A DNA stretch of 64,000 nucleotides from CALNYS01 sp942490855. GTDB taxonomy: Bacteria > Planctomycetota > Phycisphaerae > Phycisphaerales > UBA1924. How positions within the stretch are numbered: position 1 is the stretch's first letter; each line of letters opens with the position of its first letter. The DNA is taken from positions 186,001-250,000 of the forward strand of contig CALNYS010000004.1 of NCBI GenBank assembly GCA_942490855.1, written 5' to 3'. Shown one piece after another: positions 18,290 to 29,068 of the stretch. Position numbers and translations under genes: made by a program. The notes below the pieces were generated by a model. The model did no database searches. It was not told the DNA's origin and saw only the letters and a program-made list of their open reading frames with translations.

Positions 18290-20395
18290 TCAGTTGGCCT
18301 CGACCACTTCCTTGGCGAGGTTCGGGGGCAGCGGGCGGTACTCGAGGGGCTCCATCGAGGACGCCGCACGCCCCTGCGTCAGGCTGCGGAGGGTGGTGAC
18401 GTAGCCGAACATCTCCGAGAGGGGGACCTCGGCGGTGATGATGCGGGTGACGCCGCGCTCTTCCTGCCCGACCACCAGGCCGCGCCGGGAGCTGAGGTCG
18501 CCCGTGACGGCGCCGATGAACTCCTCGGGGGTCGTCACGACCACCTTCATGATGGGCTCGAGGAGATCGATGCCTGCCTTGCGGCACGCCTCGTTGAGGG
18601 CCAGACGCCCCGCCTGCTCGAACGCGACCTGCGACGAGTCAACCGGGTGGTACGAGCCGTCCACGAGGGAGACCTTGATGTTGATGAGCGGGTAGCCCGC
18701 GAGCACGCCCGAGGCCGCGGTCTGGCGCACGCCGACCTCGACCGAGGGGATGAACTCCTTGGGGATCGAGCCGCCGACAACCTTGTTCTCGAACGCGACG
18801 TTGCCGTCGAACTTCAGGCCCTCTTCCTCGGCCTGGGCCGCGGTGAAGGGCTCGATGTTGATCGTCGCGTCGCCGAACTGACCGCGACCGCCCGTCTGCT
18901 TGACGAACTTCCCGCGGACGTTCTCGGCGCTGCGGCTGACGGCCTCGCGGTAGGACACGCGGGGCTTGCCGACCTCAACGCCGACCTTCATGTCGCGCAG
19001 GAGCTTGTTCTTGATGATCTCCAGGTGGAGCTCGCCCATGCCCGAGATGATGGTCTGCCCGGTTTCCTCGTCGTACTGCGAGCGGAAGGACGGGTCCTCG
19101 CGGCGGATCACCACGAGCGCCTCGCCCAGCTTGCGCCGGTCGTCGGCGGTGTTGGGCTCGATCGACATCGAGATCACGGGCTCGGGGAACGTCATCATCT
19201 CGAGGATGATCGGGTCGTCGGTCGAGCAGAGCGTGTCGCCGGTGCCCGAGTCCTTGAGCCCGATGACCGCGACGATCGTGCCCGCGCCGGCCTCGTCGAG
19301 CGCCAGGCGGTCCTTGGCGTGCATCTCGAAGATGCGCGACACGATCTCACGCTTGTTGTTCGCGGGGTTGAGGACGCGTTCGCCCTTCTTGAGCTTGCCC
19401 GAGTACACGCGGCAGTAGGTCAGGTCGCCGTGGGTGTCGGACACGACCTTGAACACCAGCGCCGAGAGAGGGGCGTCGTCCGTGTGGGGACGCGTGAGCT
19501 TCTCTTCGCGGGTGTGGATGTCCACGCCGCGGACCTCGTCCACCTCGGTCGGGGCGGGGAGGTAGTCGATGACGCCGTCGATCAGACGCTGCACACCGAT
19601 GTTCTTGAGAGCCGAACCGCAGAAGACGGGGTTGCAGGCGCGGGCCAGGGTCCCGCGACGCAGGCCGGCCTTGAGATCCGCAACGCTGATCTCCTCGTCG
19701 CCGAGGTACTTCTCCATCAGCTGATCGTCGAGCTCGGCGATCTTCTCGACCATCTCGTGGCGCCAGCGGGCGACCTCGTCGGCCATGGACTCGGGGATCT
19801 CCCGCTCCTCGACCTTCGCGCCCAGCTCGTTGGCGTCGAAGTAGAAGGCCTTCATCTCCATGAGGTCGATGATGCCCTCGAGCTCGTTGCCGAAACCGAT
19901 GGGGATCTGCACCGCGATCGGGTTGGCGCCGAGGCGCTCGATGATCGACCGGAACGAGAACTCGAAGTTGGCGCCCAGCTTGTCCATCTTGTTGATGAAG
20001 CACATGCGGGGGACCTCGTAGCGGTCGGCCTGACGCCAGACGGTCTCGGACTGGGCCTCGACGCCCTCCTTGCCGTCAAAGACCGCGACCGCGCCGTCGA
20101 GCACGCGGAGCGAACGCTCCACCTCGATCGTGAAGTCCACGTGACCCGGGGTGTCGATCAGGTTGATCTTGTAATCGATGCCCTTGTGCGTCCACGGGCA
20201 GGTGGTCGCCGCAGACTGGATCGTGATCCCGCGCTCCTGCTCTTCCTGCAGGAAGTCCATCGTCGCGGTGCCCTCGTGGACCTCGCCCATCTTGTAGTTC
20301 TTGCCCGTGTAGTACAGGATGCGCTCGGTGACAGTGGTTTTGCCCGCGTCGATGTGAGCGCAGATGCCGATGTTGCGAACGAGTCTGAGGTCCAT
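18290..20395 (-). CDS. fusA: Elongation factor G
   Basis: A full-length, 701-residue translocation GTPase. G1 is AHIDAGKTT, the switch II motif is DTPGHVDF, and NKMD gives base specificity; the Thr of RGITI (switch I) is present. Domains II to V follow at normal length, ending in a C-terminal EF-G domain with GYVTTLRSLTQGRA. It is not next to rpsL and rpsG or tuf as in many bacteria but is a separate unit with its own promoter at 20719-20746 and terminator at 18141-18183. Confidence 0.98.
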   Translation of the reverse strand: MDLRLVRNIGICAHIDAGKTTVTERILYYTGKNYKMGEVHEGTATMDFLQEEQERGITIQSAATTCPWTHKGIDYKINLIDTPGHVDFTIEVERSLRVLDGAVAVFDGKEGVEAQSETVWRQADRYEVPRMCFINKMDKLGANFEFSFRSIIERLGANPIAVQIPIGFGNELEGIIDLMEMKAFYFDANELGAKVEEREIPESMADEVARWRHEMVEKIAELDDQLMEKYLGDEEISVADLKAGLRRGTLARACNPVFCGSALKNIGVQRLIDGVIDYLPAPTEVDEVRGVDIHTREEKLTRPHTDDAPLSALVFKVVSDTHGDLTYCRVYSGKLKKGERVLNPANNKREIVSRIFEMHAKDRLALDEAGAGTIVAVIGLKDSGTGDTLCSTDDPIILEMMTFPEPVISMSIEPNTADDRRKLGEALVVIRREDPSFRSQYDEETGQTIISGMGELHLEIIKNKLLRDMKVGVEVGKPRVSYREAVSRSAENVRGKFVKQTGGRGQFGDATINIEPFTAAQAEEEGLKFDGNVAFENKVVGGSIPKEFIPSVEVGVRQTAASGVLAGYPLINIKVSLVDGSYHPVDSSQVAFEQAGRLALNEACRKAGIDLLEPIMKVVVTTPEEFIGAVTGDLSSRRGLVVGQEERGVTRIITAEVPLSEMFGYVTTLRSLTQGRAASSMEPLEYRPLPPNLAKEVVEAN

Positions 20396-20559
20396 GGTGG
20401 AAATCCTGAACGTGGGGTGAGAGGCAGCGGTTCGGCCGACGGGCCCGGGGCGCGTCGGCGGGACTGGCGAAGGCCCGCCGCCCTTCGGCGGCGAGCGAGA
20501 AAAGTTGTGATCACGCGAGCGGGTGGCTCGCCGAGCCCCCTGCGCCGGGAGCCGCGGCG

Positions 20560-20616
20560 TTAAGCCTGCGGGTGTCTCGGCCCGGGGGCGTCGTCCTCGT
20601 CAGAGGTGCTGTCCAT
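20560..20616 (-). CDS. Possible 18-residue leader peptide upstream of fusA
   Basis: ATG at 20616 is preceded by AAGGAG at a seven-base spacing, and the frame runs 18 codons (MDSTSDEDDAPGPRHPQA) to TAA. It is acidic and shares nothing with known leader peptides I can recall. The good ribosome binding site and its place within the fusA leader make translation plausible, but such short frames occur by chance. Confidence 0.3.
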   Translation of the reverse strand: MDSTSDEDDAPGPRHPQA

Positions 20617-20718
20617 GACGACGCTCCTTGCGAAGCTCCAAGATGACCGGTGCGGCTCGAGGCACTGGCGTGTCGGGATGGAACAACACCCTGACGGCCG
20701 GCCGCTTCTGAACCACAA

Positions 20719-20746
20719 ACGATAGCAGGCGGCCCCGTCTGGTCAA
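20719..20746 (-). promoter_or_regulatory. Sigma-70-like promoter of fusA
   Basis: In the minus direction TTGACC (20746-20741) and TATCGT (20724-20719) are separated by 16 bases. Matches to consensus are five of six and four of six. No other promoter-like pair was seen in the gap. The start codon of fusA is about 325 bases downstream. Confidence 0.5.
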
Positions 20747-20805
20747 CCGAAAAGCTCGCCGGCCCGGAACTTTCACCCCAGCGTTACAGCACCGTCCAGC
20801 CCGGC

Positions 20806-22995
20806 TCAGCGGCCCAGGGCGCTCTGGCGATCCCACTTGGGCGTGAACTCGAGCTCCTCGACGAGGAACGACCACAGATCGGCCCACTCCTCGATCCGCT
20901 TGCTCGTGGGCTTCCCGGCCCCGTGGCCCGCACGCGTCTCGATCCGGATCAGCGCCGGGTTCACGCAGGACTGGCAGTGCTGGAGCTGCGCCGCGAACTT
21001 CAGGCTGTGCGCCGGGACCACCCGGTCGTCGCGATCGGCCGTGTAGACCATCGTCGGCGGGTAGCACACGCCTTCCTTCAGGTTGTGCAGCGGCGAGTAG
21101 GCGTGCAGGGCGCGGAACTCGGTCGGGTCGTCGGGGGACCCGTAGTCGCTCGTCCACGCCCACCCGATGGTGAACTTGTGGAAGCGGAGCATGTCCATCA
21201 CGCCCACGCCCGGGAGCGCCGCGCCGAAGAGCTCCGGACGCTGCGTCATCACCGCGCCGACCAGCAGCCCGCCGTTGGACCGCCCGCCGATCGACAGACG
21301 GGGCGTCGACGTCCAGCGGTTGTCGATCAGGTACTCCGCCGCCGAGATGAAGTCGTCAAAGACGTTCTGCTTGCGGAGCTTCGTCCCCGCCTCGTGCCAT
21401 TCCTTGCCGTACTCGCCGCCGCCGCGGATGTTGGGCACCGCGTACACGCCGCCCATCTCCATCCACACCGCGTCGGGCACGCTGAACCGGGGCGTCAGCG
21501 GGATGTTGAACCCGCCGTAGGAGTACAGGTACGTCGGGTTGCGACCGTCGCGCCGCGTGCCCTTCTTGTAGCTGATGAACATCGGCACCCGCGTGCCGTC
21601 CGCGGAGCGGTAGAAGACCTGCTCCGTCTTGTACTGGCTCGGGTCCCAGTCGATGTCCGGCGCCTTGAACACGCTGCTCTCGCCCGTCGCGACGTCGTAG
21701 CGGTAGACCGTGCTCGGGGTCGTGTAGCTCGAGAACGAGTAGAAGGTCTCGCTGCGATCGAAGTCGCCGCCGAACCCCCCCGCCGAGCCGATGCCGGGCA
21801 GCTCGACGTCGCGGACGTACGCGCCGTCGGTCTCGAAGATCTTCACCGCGCTCTTGGCGTCCTGGAGGTACGACGCGACGAAACGCCCGCCGACGTAGCT
21901 GACGCTGCGCAGGTTGTCGCGCGTCTCCGGGATGATCGTCCGCCAGTTGGCGCGCCCGGGGTCGCGGGAATCGATCGCGATCAGCCGCCCCTTGGGCGCC
22001 CCCTGGTTCGTGCGGAAGTAGAACACCGGGCCGTCGTTCCCGATGAACGCGAACTGCGCATCGTTGTCGTCGAGCAGACGCACCACGTCCCCGCCGTTGC
22101 GGACCTTGTAGTAGTACCGGTTGTTCCGGCTCGAGCCCTCCCACACGCTGATCAGGACGTACCGACCATCCTCGCTCACGCCCGCCCCGAAGCCCATCCG
22201 CGGGTTGTCGGGGCGCTCGTAGATCAGCTCGTCCTGCGACTGGGGCGTGCCCACGCGGTGGTAGTAGAGCTTCTGGTTGAAGTTCGCTTCCGCGAGACTC
22301 TCGTCCCCGGAGTCCGCCGCGGGGTAGCGGCTGTAAAAGAACCCGGCGCCGTCCTTCGTCCACGACGCGCCGGAGAACTTCACCCAGCGGAGATCGTCCG
22401 CGAGGTCCTCGCCCGTTTCGATGTCGCGGACGCGCCAGCGCTGCCAGTCCGAGCCGCCGTCAGAAACGCCGTACGCGATGTACTTCGCGTCGGGGCTCAC
22501 CGCGGTGCCCGACAGCGCCATCGTGCCGTCGTCGCTGAACGCGTTCGGGTCGAGCAGGACGACGGGCTCGTCGTCGAGCGAGCGCATCGTGTACAGCACG
22601 CTCTGGTTCTGGAGACCGTCGTTGCGCGTGACGAAGTAGCGGTCGCCTTCCTTGTAGGGCAGGCCCCACCGCTCGTAGTTCCACAGCTCCGTGAGACGCT
22701 CGCCGATCTCCTCGCGCTCGGGGATCCGCTCGAGGTACGCGTTGGTGACCTCGTTCTCCGCGTCGATCCACGCCGACAGCTCCGCCGACTCCTGGTTCTC
22801 CATCCAGCGGTACGGGTCCGCGACCCGCACCCCGTGGAGCGTCTCGACCGTGCCGTCGCGCCGCGCGTGCGGGTACTGCCACGGGCCCGTCTGCGGCGCC
22901 GCGCCGGAGCCCGTGCTGCTGCAACCCAGAGGCGTAGCGAGCAACGCCGCGGTCGCGGCGACAAGTAGCGTAGACGTCGTGAGGGTTCGGATCAT
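20806..22995 (-). CDS. Prolyl oligopeptidase family (S9) lipoprotein peptidase
   Basis: A 729-residue serine peptidase with a lipobox (LGC near residue 25), so it is probably periplasmic and membrane-tethered. The N-terminal beta-propeller opens with VADPYRWMEN; the hydrolase domain carries the catalytic serine in GGRSNGGLLVG, the aspartate in DDRVVPAHSLKF and the histidine in AGHGAGKP, so the triad is intact. Such enzymes cleave short proline-containing peptides. The ATG at 22995 has GAGGAG upstream. Confidence 0.95.
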   Translation of the reverse strand: MIRTLTTSTLLVAATAALLATPLGCSSTGSGAAPQTGPWQYPHARRDGTVETLHGVRVADPYRWMENQESAELSAWIDAENEVTNAYLERIPEREEIGERLTELWNYERWGLPYKEGDRYFVTRNDGLQNQSVLYTMRSLDDEPVVLLDPNAFSDDGTMALSGTAVSPDAKYIAYGVSDGGSDWQRWRVRDIETGEDLADDLRWVKFSGASWTKDGAGFFYSRYPAADSGDESLAEANFNQKLYYHRVGTPQSQDELIYERPDNPRMGFGAGVSEDGRYVLISVWEGSSRNNRYYYKVRNGGDVVRLLDDNDAQFAFIGNDGPVFYFRTNQGAPKGRLIAIDSRDPGRANWRTIIPETRDNLRSVSYVGGRFVASYLQDAKSAVKIFETDGAYVRDVELPGIGSAGGFGGDFDRSETFYSFSSYTTPSTVYRYDVATGESSVFKAPDIDWDPSQYKTEQVFYRSADGTRVPMFISYKKGTRRDGRNPTYLYSYGGFNIPLTPRFSVPDAVWMEMGGVYAVPNIRGGGEYGKEWHEAGTKLRKQNVFDDFISAAEYLIDNRWTSTPRLSIGGRSNGGLLVGAVMTQRPELFGAALPGVGVMDMLRFHKFTIGWAWTSDYGSPDDPTEFRALHAYSPLHNLKEGVCYPPTMVYTADRDDRVVPAHSLKFAAQLQHCQSCVNPALIRIETRAGHGAGKPTSKRIEEWADLWSFLVEELEFTPKWDRQSALGR

Positions 22996-23065
22996 TCGGC
23001 TGGCTCCTCTTTGGCGCTAAGGGAGGATCATACCGGACGACGACCGATCGGCTGCGGGCCCCGCC

Positions 23066-24016
<951 letters not shown>

Positions 24017-24044
24017 GTCAGCGCGTCCCTCCTCGTGTCGCCGC

Positions 24045-26303
24045 TCACGGGCGGTCCTCGACCGGCTCCGGGGGCGACGCCGGGAGAGGGTACACCCAGC
24101 GCAGCATCGTGACCCCGCTCGACGGCGGCGTGCGCCCGTCCACCAGCAACGGCGCCGGCGTCTCCGACGCGAAACGCCCCGTCACGATCACGCACGGCTG
24201 CGTGAACCAGCGGGCCAGGTCCAGCCCGTGCCCGACCCGGCTGCTGACCTGCGCGGGCAACCCGCTCGAGGTGGGCTGGAGCATGTACGCCGGGGGACCG
24301 ATCATCGGGCCCCACGTTAGAAGTTCGAGCTTGTCGTACGCGGTGCGCCGATCGTCCGTCACCAGCAACCCCGACCACGCGCGGGCCCGGTCGCTCAAAC
24401 GGTCGAGGTACGCGTCCCCCTGCTCGGTCCGCAGGCCCGACCCGCCCAGCGCCCCAAGATCAATCGCCTCCCCCGCCTCCCAGCCGCTCGCGAGACGCCA
24501 CGCCAGCGTCCGCGCCTGCAGCCCCCCGCCCGGCAGCGTGCGGAACGCCTGCTGGCGCAGGACCAGCATGATCGTCACGTCCTCGAGCGTGCCGGGCAGG
24601 TCGTGACGCAGCGTCCCCGACAGCTTGCCCTCGTCGCTGAGCGACAGCCGACCCGCCGGCTCGATCGACCCCCACGGGGACGCCCCCAGCCAGTCCAGTC
24701 GCACCTGCTTGACCGTCGCGCGCGACGGGAACGACGCGCCCTCGGCGCGCCGCGCCTCGATCGAATACGTCCGCGGGTCGGGGAACGAGTCGCGCGACGC
24801 GCCCGGCGCGTCCCACGGCGCCAGCGCGTGACGCAACCCGGGCGAGGGCTCCACCGCGATCGGCGTCTCGCCGTACCGAGGCAGCAACACCCCGATCCAC
24901 GAGCGCACGCGGATCTCCGTCTCACCGTGCACCTGATCCACGAACGACAGGTGCGTCGCGTCCGTGCGCACCGGGCGCAGCGCCGCGGCGCCCCCCCACG
25001 CGATCGCCGTGAACAACGCCGACACGCCCACAAAGACCACCCACGAGTGCCGCGCCTGCTTCGTCCACTTCAGCAACGCGAACCCGCCCGGGCCCGCCGC
25101 CAGCCAGTACAGCGAGAACACCACGAACCCCAGCAGCACGCCAACGCCCGCGCGCCCCGTCTTGCTGATCAGCGGCTCGATCGCGTCGTCGAGCCACACC
25201 CGCGTGCGGTTGCGGAAATTCGCCGGCGGATCGGCACGGCGCAGCTCGTCGAGCTCCGCGCTCGAGAGCACGTCGAACCGCTCGCCCAGGACCCGGTGCC
25301 AGAACCGCTGCGGCTCCAGCCACGCCGAGACGTCGCGCTGCGCCACGTCGATCCCCACCAGCGTCACAGCCCCCGCCCCGCTCTGACGGCGCACCACGAC
25401 CGGCGCGCCGGCGGGCCCCACGAGGATCGGCGTCGCGTCGCGTTCATCGCGCGGGCGCAGCTCGTGCAGGATCGCGCTCGCCGGCAGCGGCGTCGTGTCG
25501 TTCGAAGTCAGCAGCGGGCGGAACGCGCCCAGGTCCACCCCCTCGCGCCGCACAAACTCCACGTCAGGCAGCAACCCGCCCAGCGCCCCGCCCGCGCCGG
25601 GCCACCCGCCGCCGTCGGCGGGGACCACGACCACCAGGTGCCCGCCGCGGCGCACCCACTCCGCGATCGCCTCCGCCCCCGCGGCGCGCAGCGCGTCGGC
25701 GCGCCCCTCCGTCCACACGATCGTCTTCATCGCGCTGAGCCCCGTCCACGCGTCGGGGACCGACGCGCCGAGCTGGTCCGGATCGAGGATCGCAAACTCG
25801 ATCCACTCGTGCCCCGTCGCCGGCGTCGTCGCGCCGGGCTCTGAGGGCACGCGGTACCGATCGAGCCCCGCCGCGGCGCGCCCGATCAGACCCACCAGCG
25901 CCGACGACGGGTCGATCACCGTCTGCGCCGCCACCACGCTCGAAGCGATCTCCCCCCCCTCGTCCCGCACGCTCACCCGCACCGGGTCGCCCGCGCGCAG
26001 CGTGAACGGCAACCGGGCGTAGAGCCACACCCCCTGCGGGCCGCCCGGGTTCAGCGTCACCTCGCGCTCCCAGCGCGCCGTGTCGCCGTCGGCGTCGGGC
26101 AGCTCCAGCGCTACCCGCACCGGGCGGACCTCCGCGCCCGAGTCCCGCAGCGCCAGACGCACCCCCGCCCAGTCCCCCGGACGCACCACCCCGCCGGCCC
26201 CGAACAACTCCAGCTCGATCTCGACGGGCGCCGCCCCCTGCCCGCGGGCCGGGACGGCCACGCAGAGAACCGCGAGCAGGAGTGCCAAAAGGTGCGTTTT
26301 CAC
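24045..26303 (-). CDS. Large exported membrane protein, function unknown
   Basis: A 752-residue protein with a signal peptide (residues 1-22), a beta-sandwich-like N-terminal region, a middle region resembling glutamine-amidotransferase-like folds (WVRRGGHLVVVVPADGGG), two membrane segments at about residues 388-440 (GVGVLLGFVVFSLYWLAAGP and WVVFVGVSALFTAIAWGG), and another large extracytoplasmic domain. It precedes the ABC ATPase by 28 bases in one transcript. The layout recalls exported proteins linked to gliding-type or MoxR-associated ABC loci, but that is a weak resemblance. Confidence 0.75.
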   Translation of the reverse strand: MKTHLLALLLAVLCVAVPARGQGAAPVEIELELFGAGGVVRPGDWAGVRLALRDSGAEVRPVRVALELPDADGDTARWEREVTLNPGGPQGVWLYARLPFTLRAGDPVRVSVRDEGGEIASSVVAAQTVIDPSSALVGLIGRAAAGLDRYRVPSEPGATTPATGHEWIEFAILDPDQLGASVPDAWTGLSAMKTIVWTEGRADALRAAGAEAIAEWVRRGGHLVVVVPADGGGWPGAGGALGGLLPDVEFVRREGVDLGAFRPLLTSNDTTPLPASAILHELRPRDERDATPILVGPAGAPVVVRRQSGAGAVTLVGIDVAQRDVSAWLEPQRFWHRVLGERFDVLSSAELDELRRADPPANFRNRTRVWLDDAIEPLISKTGRAGVGVLLGFVVFSLYWLAAGPGGFALLKWTKQARHSWVVFVGVSALFTAIAWGGAAALRPVRTDATHLSFVDQVHGETEIRVRSWIGVLLPRYGETPIAVEPSPGLRHALAPWDAPGASRDSFPDPRTYSIEARRAEGASFPSRATVKQVRLDWLGASPWGSIEPAGRLSLSDEGKLSGTLRHDLPGTLEDVTIMLVLRQQAFRTLPGGGLQARTLAWRLASGWEAGEAIDLGALGGSGLRTEQGDAYLDRLSDRARAWSGLLVTDDRRTAYDKLELLTWGPMIGPPAYMLQPTSSGLPAQVSSRVGHGLDLARWFTQPCVIVTGRFASETPAPLLVDGRTPPSSGVTMLRWVYPLPASPPEPVEDRP

Positions 26304-26357
26304 CGACGGGATTCTAGTGCCCTTGAGTCACGCCGCGCACCGACCGATGGACCCGCC

Positions 26358-26579
26358 ATGCCCCCCATGCTCACCCTGTCCATGATCGGGACCTCCGCCG
26401 CCCTCGCGCTGGGCGCGCTGTACGTCATCGCGGCGCGCGTCCGCGACGAGTGCGCCCTCCACGATCTCGCACACCAGTGCCAGACCATGCGCCTCGATCA
26501 CATGCGCCGACTCAAGCAGCTCGGCGGCGGTTCCATCGATGTCTACGGCGACGAGGACGACATCGAAATCGTCGGCTGA
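26358..26579 (+). CDS. Small membrane protein, function unknown
   Basis: A 73-residue protein with one N-terminal membrane segment (about residues 6-27) and a charged cytoplasmic tail with several His, Cys and Met residues (CALHDLAHQCQTMRLDHMRR) and an acidic end DEDDIEIVG. The start at 26358 keeps only the hydrophobic form; a longer frame from 26292 overlaps the divergent gene's promoter region. I do not recognise a family. Confidence 0.5.
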   Translation: MPPMLTLSMIGTSAALALGALYVIAARVRDECALHDLAHQCQTMRLDHMRRLKQLGGGSIDVYGDEDDIEIVG

Positions 26580-26595
26580 CCCCACCCGGCCCGCT

Positions 26596-28017
26596 TCACA
26601 TCTGAGAAAGCTCGTCGATCAGCAACGCGTGTGATCGCGCGCCGAGCGCAAACGACTTCAGCTCAAACTTCTCGTTGGGCGAGTGCACCCGGTCGTCGTC
26701 GAGCCCGAAGCCCATCAGCACCGTCTCGAGCCCCATCGCCTTGAACAGCCCGACCACGGGGATCGAGCCCCCCGTCTTGATCAGCGCCGGCGACGTCCCC
26801 GCCGCCCGCTCGAGCGCCCGCGACGCCGCCTTCAGGTAGGGCGAGTCCGTCGGCGTCGTCGCCGGGGGACCGCCGCCGTGATCGTCGAACTCCCAGCGGC
26901 ACCCCGGGGGCGTCCGCTCCTCGAGCCACGCGAAGAACCGCTCGGCGACCTTCTTCGGGTCCTGGTCGTCCACCAACCGGAACGACACCTTCGCGCCCGC
27001 GTGGCTCGGGATCACCGTCTTCGCGCCCGCGCCCTGGTACCCGCCCCAGATCCCGTTGATCTCCGCCGTCGGGCGCGCCCACTCGCGCTCGACCGCGCTA
27101 AAGCCCGCCTCGCCGACGTCCGCCTCCGGGCCCAGCCCGATCTTCTTCAGCGCCGCCGACTGATCGAACCCCAGCGCTTCCCACTGCGCCTGGATCTCCG
27201 GCTCAAGCTCGCCCACGCCCTCGTAGAAGCCCGGGATCGTCACGTGGTAGTTCTCGTCCCACAGCTGCGCGAGGATCTTCGTCAGCTCCGAGATCGGGTT
27301 CGGGCAGCGCCCGCCCCACATCCCCGAGTGCAGGTCCTGGTCGCTCGCGTGCAGGATCGCCTCCGTGTACGCCAGCCCGCGCACGCCGTAGGTGATCGCC
27401 GGCTGCTCCACGCTCGGCATCCCCGTGTCGGAGATCAGGCAGAAGTCCGCCTTCTTGAGCGTCTCGGCGTTGTCGCGGATGAAGTTCTCGAGGTTCACGC
27501 TCCCCGATTCCTCCTCGCCCTCGATCAGGATCGTCAGCTTCACCGGGACCTCGCCCGTCGATTCCTTCCACGCCCGCAGCGCCTCGAGGAACATCGCGAC
27601 CTGCCCCTTGTCGTCCGACGCCCCGCGCGCCACCACACGCTCGCCGGGACCGCCCGCGACCGCCGGTTTGATCACCGGCTCGAACGGCGCACTCTCCCAC
27701 AGGTCGATCGGGTCCGCCGGCTGCACGTCGTAGTGCCCGTAAAACAGCACATGAGGACCCGTGTAGCCCGCGCTCCCCGCGTGCTCGGCCCACACGATCG
27801 GCGCGCCGGGCTTCTCCTTCGTGCCCGTCTCGCGCAGCTCCGCGTCGATCCCGATCTCACGCAGGCGATCGACCGCCCACTGCCCGGCGTCGCGCGTGTC
27901 CTGCGCGTGCTTCGGGTCCGTGCCCACGCTCGGGATGCGCAGCCATTCGATCAGGCGCTGCACGCCCGCGTCGAGGTTCGAGGAAAGATGATCGGCCACG
28001 TCGGTCGCGGTGGGCAT
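26596..28017 (-). CDS. M20 family metallodipeptidase
   Basis: A 473-residue zinc peptidase of the M20 (carnosinase/PepV-like) family. Metal ligands are visible in GHYDVQP near residue 93, RGASDDKGQ near 130, the catalytic glutamates in EGEEESGS near 166, an aspartate in LISDTG and the terminal histidine in VHSPNE near 448. The lid domain lies in the middle. Expected to hydrolyse dipeptides in the cytoplasm, as no signal peptide is present. Confidence 0.95.
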   Translation of the reverse strand: MPTATDVADHLSSNLDAGVQRLIEWLRIPSVGTDPKHAQDTRDAGQWAVDRLREIGIDAELRETGTKEKPGAPIVWAEHAGSAGYTGPHVLFYGHYDVQPADPIDLWESAPFEPVIKPAVAGGPGERVVARGASDDKGQVAMFLEALRAWKESTGEVPVKLTILIEGEEESGSVNLENFIRDNAETLKKADFCLISDTGMPSVEQPAITYGVRGLAYTEAILHASDQDLHSGMWGGRCPNPISELTKILAQLWDENYHVTIPGFYEGVGELEPEIQAQWEALGFDQSAALKKIGLGPEADVGEAGFSAVEREWARPTAEINGIWGGYQGAGAKTVIPSHAGAKVSFRLVDDQDPKKVAERFFAWLEERTPPGCRWEFDDHGGGPPATTPTDSPYLKAASRALERAAGTSPALIKTGGSIPVVGLFKAMGLETVLMGFGLDDDRVHSPNEKFELKSFALGARSHALLIDELSQM

Positions 28018-28053
28018 GGACTCACTCCGGTTCGGGTTGCTGAGTGTTGAAGC

Positions 28054-28410
28054 CTACCCGCGGAGCATCCATATGGCTGCAAGCGCCCCCGCCGCCGCCA
28101 CGACCACGAGCGGCGGGGTGATGATCATCCCCATCACCAGCACCCGCAGCGCCAGCGACCGCGCCCGGCGCATCCGCTGCCCACGCCCGCGCCGCGTCGA
28201 GCCCGACACGTGCAGATCGATCGTGTCCTCGGAGGGGAGAAAACCTTCAAGCTCCGCGTAGCTCCGCGGCGGGCGGGCGTACAGATCCGCCCCGCACCCG
28301 GGGCACCGCAGCGCCCGCGCCGGGCCCTGGAGAGCCGGGCCGCGGTAGCCGCACGAGAGGCACGTCTTCGCGAGCATCCGGCGACCTGAACTCGGCTCGA
28401 GCCTCGGCAT
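28054..28410 (-). CDS. Zinc-ribbon membrane protein, function unknown
   Basis: A 118-residue protein with a four-cysteine zinc ribbon (CLSCGYRG and CPGCGADLY), a Pro/Glu linker and a C-terminal membrane helix (VLVMGMIITPPLVVVAAAGALAAIWML). ATG at 28410 gives the full ribbon; an internal ATG twelve codons in would also do. It resembles the 14223-14843 protein in layout, not in sequence. Confidence 0.65.
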   Translation of the reverse strand: MPRLEPSSGRRMLAKTCLSCGYRGPALQGPARALRCPGCGADLYARPPRSYAELEGFLPSEDTIDLHVSGSTRRGRGQRMRRARSLALRVLVMGMIITPPLVVVAAAGALAAIWMLRG

Positions 28411-28483
28411 ACCCTCATACTAGTGCTGTCCCCGCCCCGAATCGAGAACCGATTCCTCCCCGCCTCGCCGCCAAGGAGCCGCC

Positions 28484-29068
28484 ATGCGCCCCCCCGATAA
28501 CGGCCCCGCCCGCTGGGAATCGCACCTCCGGGCCCTCGCCCGGACCCGCCAGGACGCCCCGCCGGCCGCCGCGCCCGCCGCCTTCACCCGCTGGACCGCC
28601 GACCGCTCCCCCGCCGCGGCCCCCACCGACGCCGCCCTCGACGACGCCCTCTGGTGGGGCGTCCTCGACGACGCCATCGACCCCCTTCCCCTCCTCGAGC
28701 CCGCCCAGGACGGCCCCCTCTTCAACCAAGGGGCCTGCAAAACCATCGAGGTCTGGACCGAACGGGAACTCTCCGGGATGCACGCCCTCTCGTGGATCGC
28801 CCGCCGGCGCGCGCGCGCCGACGTCCAAAGCCGCCTCGCCGCGACCGCACGCTGGCACGTCGAGCACACCCAGCCCGACAACGCCACGAACCGACCCTGG
28901 GCCGCCCACGTCTTCCTGCAACTCTCGTTCGAACACGACAACCCGAGCGCCCGCCTCTACGCGGAAACGCTCGTCCACAACTGCCAGACGACGCACGGCG
29001 TCCCCGACTCGCTCAGCGGTTTGATTTTGCTCGATAGCGCCGACGCGCTGCGCGAGGCGTTCGCTTAA
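28484..29068 (+). CDS. Conserved-looking soluble protein, function unknown
   Basis: A 194-residue protein with no signal peptide. The first 50 residues are Ala/Pro-rich; the rest is helical with aromatic and His residues (WTERELSGMHALSWIARR, TARWHVEHTQPDN). AAGGAG precedes the ATG at 28484. It is convergent with tatA and overlaps it by four bases. No family is recognised. Confidence 0.65.
   Translation: MRPPDNGPARWESHLRALARTRQDAPPAAAPAAFTRWTADRSPAAAPTDAALDDALWWGVLDDAIDPLPLLEPAQDGPLFNQGACKTIEVWTERELSGMHALSWIARRRARADVQSRLAATARWHVEHTQPDNATNRPWAAHVFLQLSFEHDNPSARLYAETLVHNCQTTHGVPDSLSGLILLDSADALREAFA

Larger units (their letters stand above)
20396..20805 (-). other. Long non-coding region and leader upstream of fusA
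   Basis: This 410-base gap holds a sigma-70-like promoter (20719-20746) pointing to fusA, a predicted transcript leader of about 310 bases, and one small reading frame with a good ribosome binding site (20560-20616). No tRNA or known RNA family was recognised. Confidence 0.6.

Noticed and set aside
18647..20563. Open frame of 638 codons opposite fusA
   Set aside because: Antisense to a clear elongation factor G gene; composition bias alone explains its length.
20600..21163. Frame of 187 codons overlapping the 3' end of the prolyl oligopeptidase
   Set aside because: It is in a shifted frame of the peptidase gene, Arg-rich, with no motif; only the short 18-codon frame in the gap has a good ribosome binding site.
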